The position numbers and the translations under genes were made by a program. From positions 1,302,001-1,366,000 of the forward strand of contig NZ_CP058335.1 of NCBI RefSeq assembly GCF_013391105.1: a DNA stretch of 64,000 nt, written 5' to 3'. This document shows positions 63,234 to 64,000 of this stretch, one piece after another (positions within the stretch are counted from its first letter, which is position 1; the number at the start of each line of letters is the position of its first letter). Source of the DNA: Natronomonas salina. GTDB taxonomy: Archaea; Halobacteriota; Halobacteria; Halobacteriales; Haloarculaceae. Under the pieces are notes generated by a model. It saw only the letters and a list, made by a program, of their open reading frames with translations. It was not told the DNA's origin and made no database searches.

Positions 63234-64000
63234 ATGACAAAGCGTCACGTCTCGCTGCCGGCGGGGGCGGAGGAGGGCCTCGAGGCCTTCCTGGCGGACG
63301 TCGACCGGCGGCTGTCGAGCGACGAGGACACCTGCGCGGTCGTCGAGGACGTCCTCGTCGACCTCCACGGCGACCGCGAGGCCTACGAGCGGTGGCAGTC
63401 CGGCGAGTCGGTCTCGCCCGCCGAGCGCGTCCGCCTGCAGGGGTACGACCCCTGCAACGCGACCCTCGAGAGCGAGTACTACGCCGAGAAGGACGAAGAG
63501 CGGTTCAAGGAGTCCAAGCACCTCCAGTGGCTCTGGCGGCAGTTCGACGCGACGCCGATGGCCGACAACGTCGAGTTCGCGCTCCGTTTCCGCCAGATGC
63601 TCGCCAAGCACCTCTTCGACGAGTGCGGCGACGACTGTCGGTTCTTCAAGGGCATCTCGGTGACCTACGGCCACAACATCTCCGTCGGCGACAACGTCGT
63701 CATCCACGACGACGTCCACCTCGACGACCGCGGGAAGCTCACCATCGGCGACCGCGTCTCCATCTCCGACGGCGTCCACGTCTACAGCCACGACCACGAC
63801 CTCCTCGACCAGACTGAGGTGGAGAACTTCCACACCATCGTCGAGGACGACGTCCGCCTGACCTACGACGCGATGGTCCGCGCCGGCTGCAAGGTCGGCG
63901 AGAACGCCGTCGTCGGCGCCCGCGGCGTCGTCCAGTCCGACGTCCCCGCCCACCACGTCGCCGTCGGCCAGCCGGCCAAGAGCGTCCGGATCAAGCCCGG
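63234..64000 (+). CDS. Hexapeptide-repeat acyltransferase, 3' end outside window
   Basis: The frame opens with ATG 63234 (MTKRHVSLPAGAEEGLEAFL) and runs off the window end after about 255 codons. An N-terminal helical region (ESEYYAEKDEERFKESKHLQWLWRQFDATPM) precedes left-handed beta-helix turns: ISVGDNVVIHDDV, LTIGDRVSISDGVHVYSHDHD, VGENAVVGARGVVQSDVPAHHVAVGQPAKSV. The HVYSHDHD segment carries the likely catalytic His. It resembles maltose/galactoside O-acetyltransferase-like LbH enzymes; the acceptor is unknown. Confidence 0.85.
   Translation, partial: MTKRHVSLPAGAEEGLEAFLADVDRRLSSDEDTCAVVEDVLVDLHGDREAYERWQSGESVSPAERVRLQGYDPCNATLESEYYAEKDEERFKESKHLQWLWRQFDATPMADNVEFALRFRQMLAKHLFDECGDDCRFFKGISVTYGHNISVGDNVVIHDDVHLDDRGKLTIGDRVSISDGVHVYSHDHDLLDQTEVENFHTIVEDDVRLTYDAMVRAGCKVGENAVVGARGVVQSDVPAHHVAVGQPAKSVRIKP

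Overview
The window is haloarchaeal chromosome-type DNA: high GC, strongly acidic predicted proteins, leaderless promoters with TATA-like boxes 25-30 bases before start codons, Tat-type twin-arginine signals, and families confined to or typical of Halobacteria (HalOD1, DUF7344, DUF5518, DUF5305, DUF5811, CDC48 next to a winged-helix GNAT). A genus cannot be named from sequence reading alone.

Layout. 1-6.2 kb: the 3' part of a VirB4/HerA-type ATPase gene, a decayed stretch, a Tat-exported protein and a DUF234-type ATPase. 6.3-14.6 kb is an accessory patch: a Wzy/O-antigen-ligase-like membrane protein, a basic cysteine-rich Tat protein, an IS1341-type (IS200/IS605 family, tnpB only) element lodged beside gene fragments, a DUF5518 membrane protein, a roughly 130-base non-autonomous relative of the IS, micro-proteins, and a TFIIB-like factor that keeps only the cyclin repeats. 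15-19 kb holds aglF (sugar nucleotidyltransferase), a TauE/SafE permease, a zinc micro-protein and a PAS histidine kinase.

19-26.6 kb is a surface/extracellular-protein cluster: a PKD/PGF-pre-PGF membrane-anchored protein, two small secreted proteins with RR-type signals (one DUF1102-like), an archaeal SipW-like signal peptidase I, a DUF5305 protein and a DUF7344 regulator. It resembles SipW/TasA-type matrix or fibre systems and is the best candidate in the window for an undescribed system. 26-31 kb continues with regulators of unknown mechanism (two DUF7504-like proteins, a HalOD1 protein, a DUF7344 protein, TrmB), small zinc proteins and a Tat-exported PHP/CehA-type metallohydrolase.

31.7-45.5 kb carries RNase J and a signal-transduction block: a 1327-residue PAS/GAF histidine kinase, a receiver-GAF-HTH_10 regulator, a HalOD1 protein and a zinc-ribbon protein on the minus strand. 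A second PAS kinase sharing modules with the first follows, separated from it by a membrane-protein pair and a DUF433/DUF5615 toxin-antitoxin-like pair.

45.7-64 kb is mostly core: DUF1616 and rhomboid membrane proteins, methylmalonyl-CoA mutase large subunit, an AbrB-PhoU regulator divergent from a pstB-phoU pair that lacks pstSCA, the winged-helix GNAT, CDC48, a zinc-type dehydrogenase, LarC, an aldo/keto reductase, a secreted Gly/Asp/Ser-rich protein, pyruvoyl-dependent arginine decarboxylase, DUF5811, an RNase H-fold-like protein and a hexapeptide acyltransferase cut by the window end. No rRNA, tRNA or CRISPR array was recognised.
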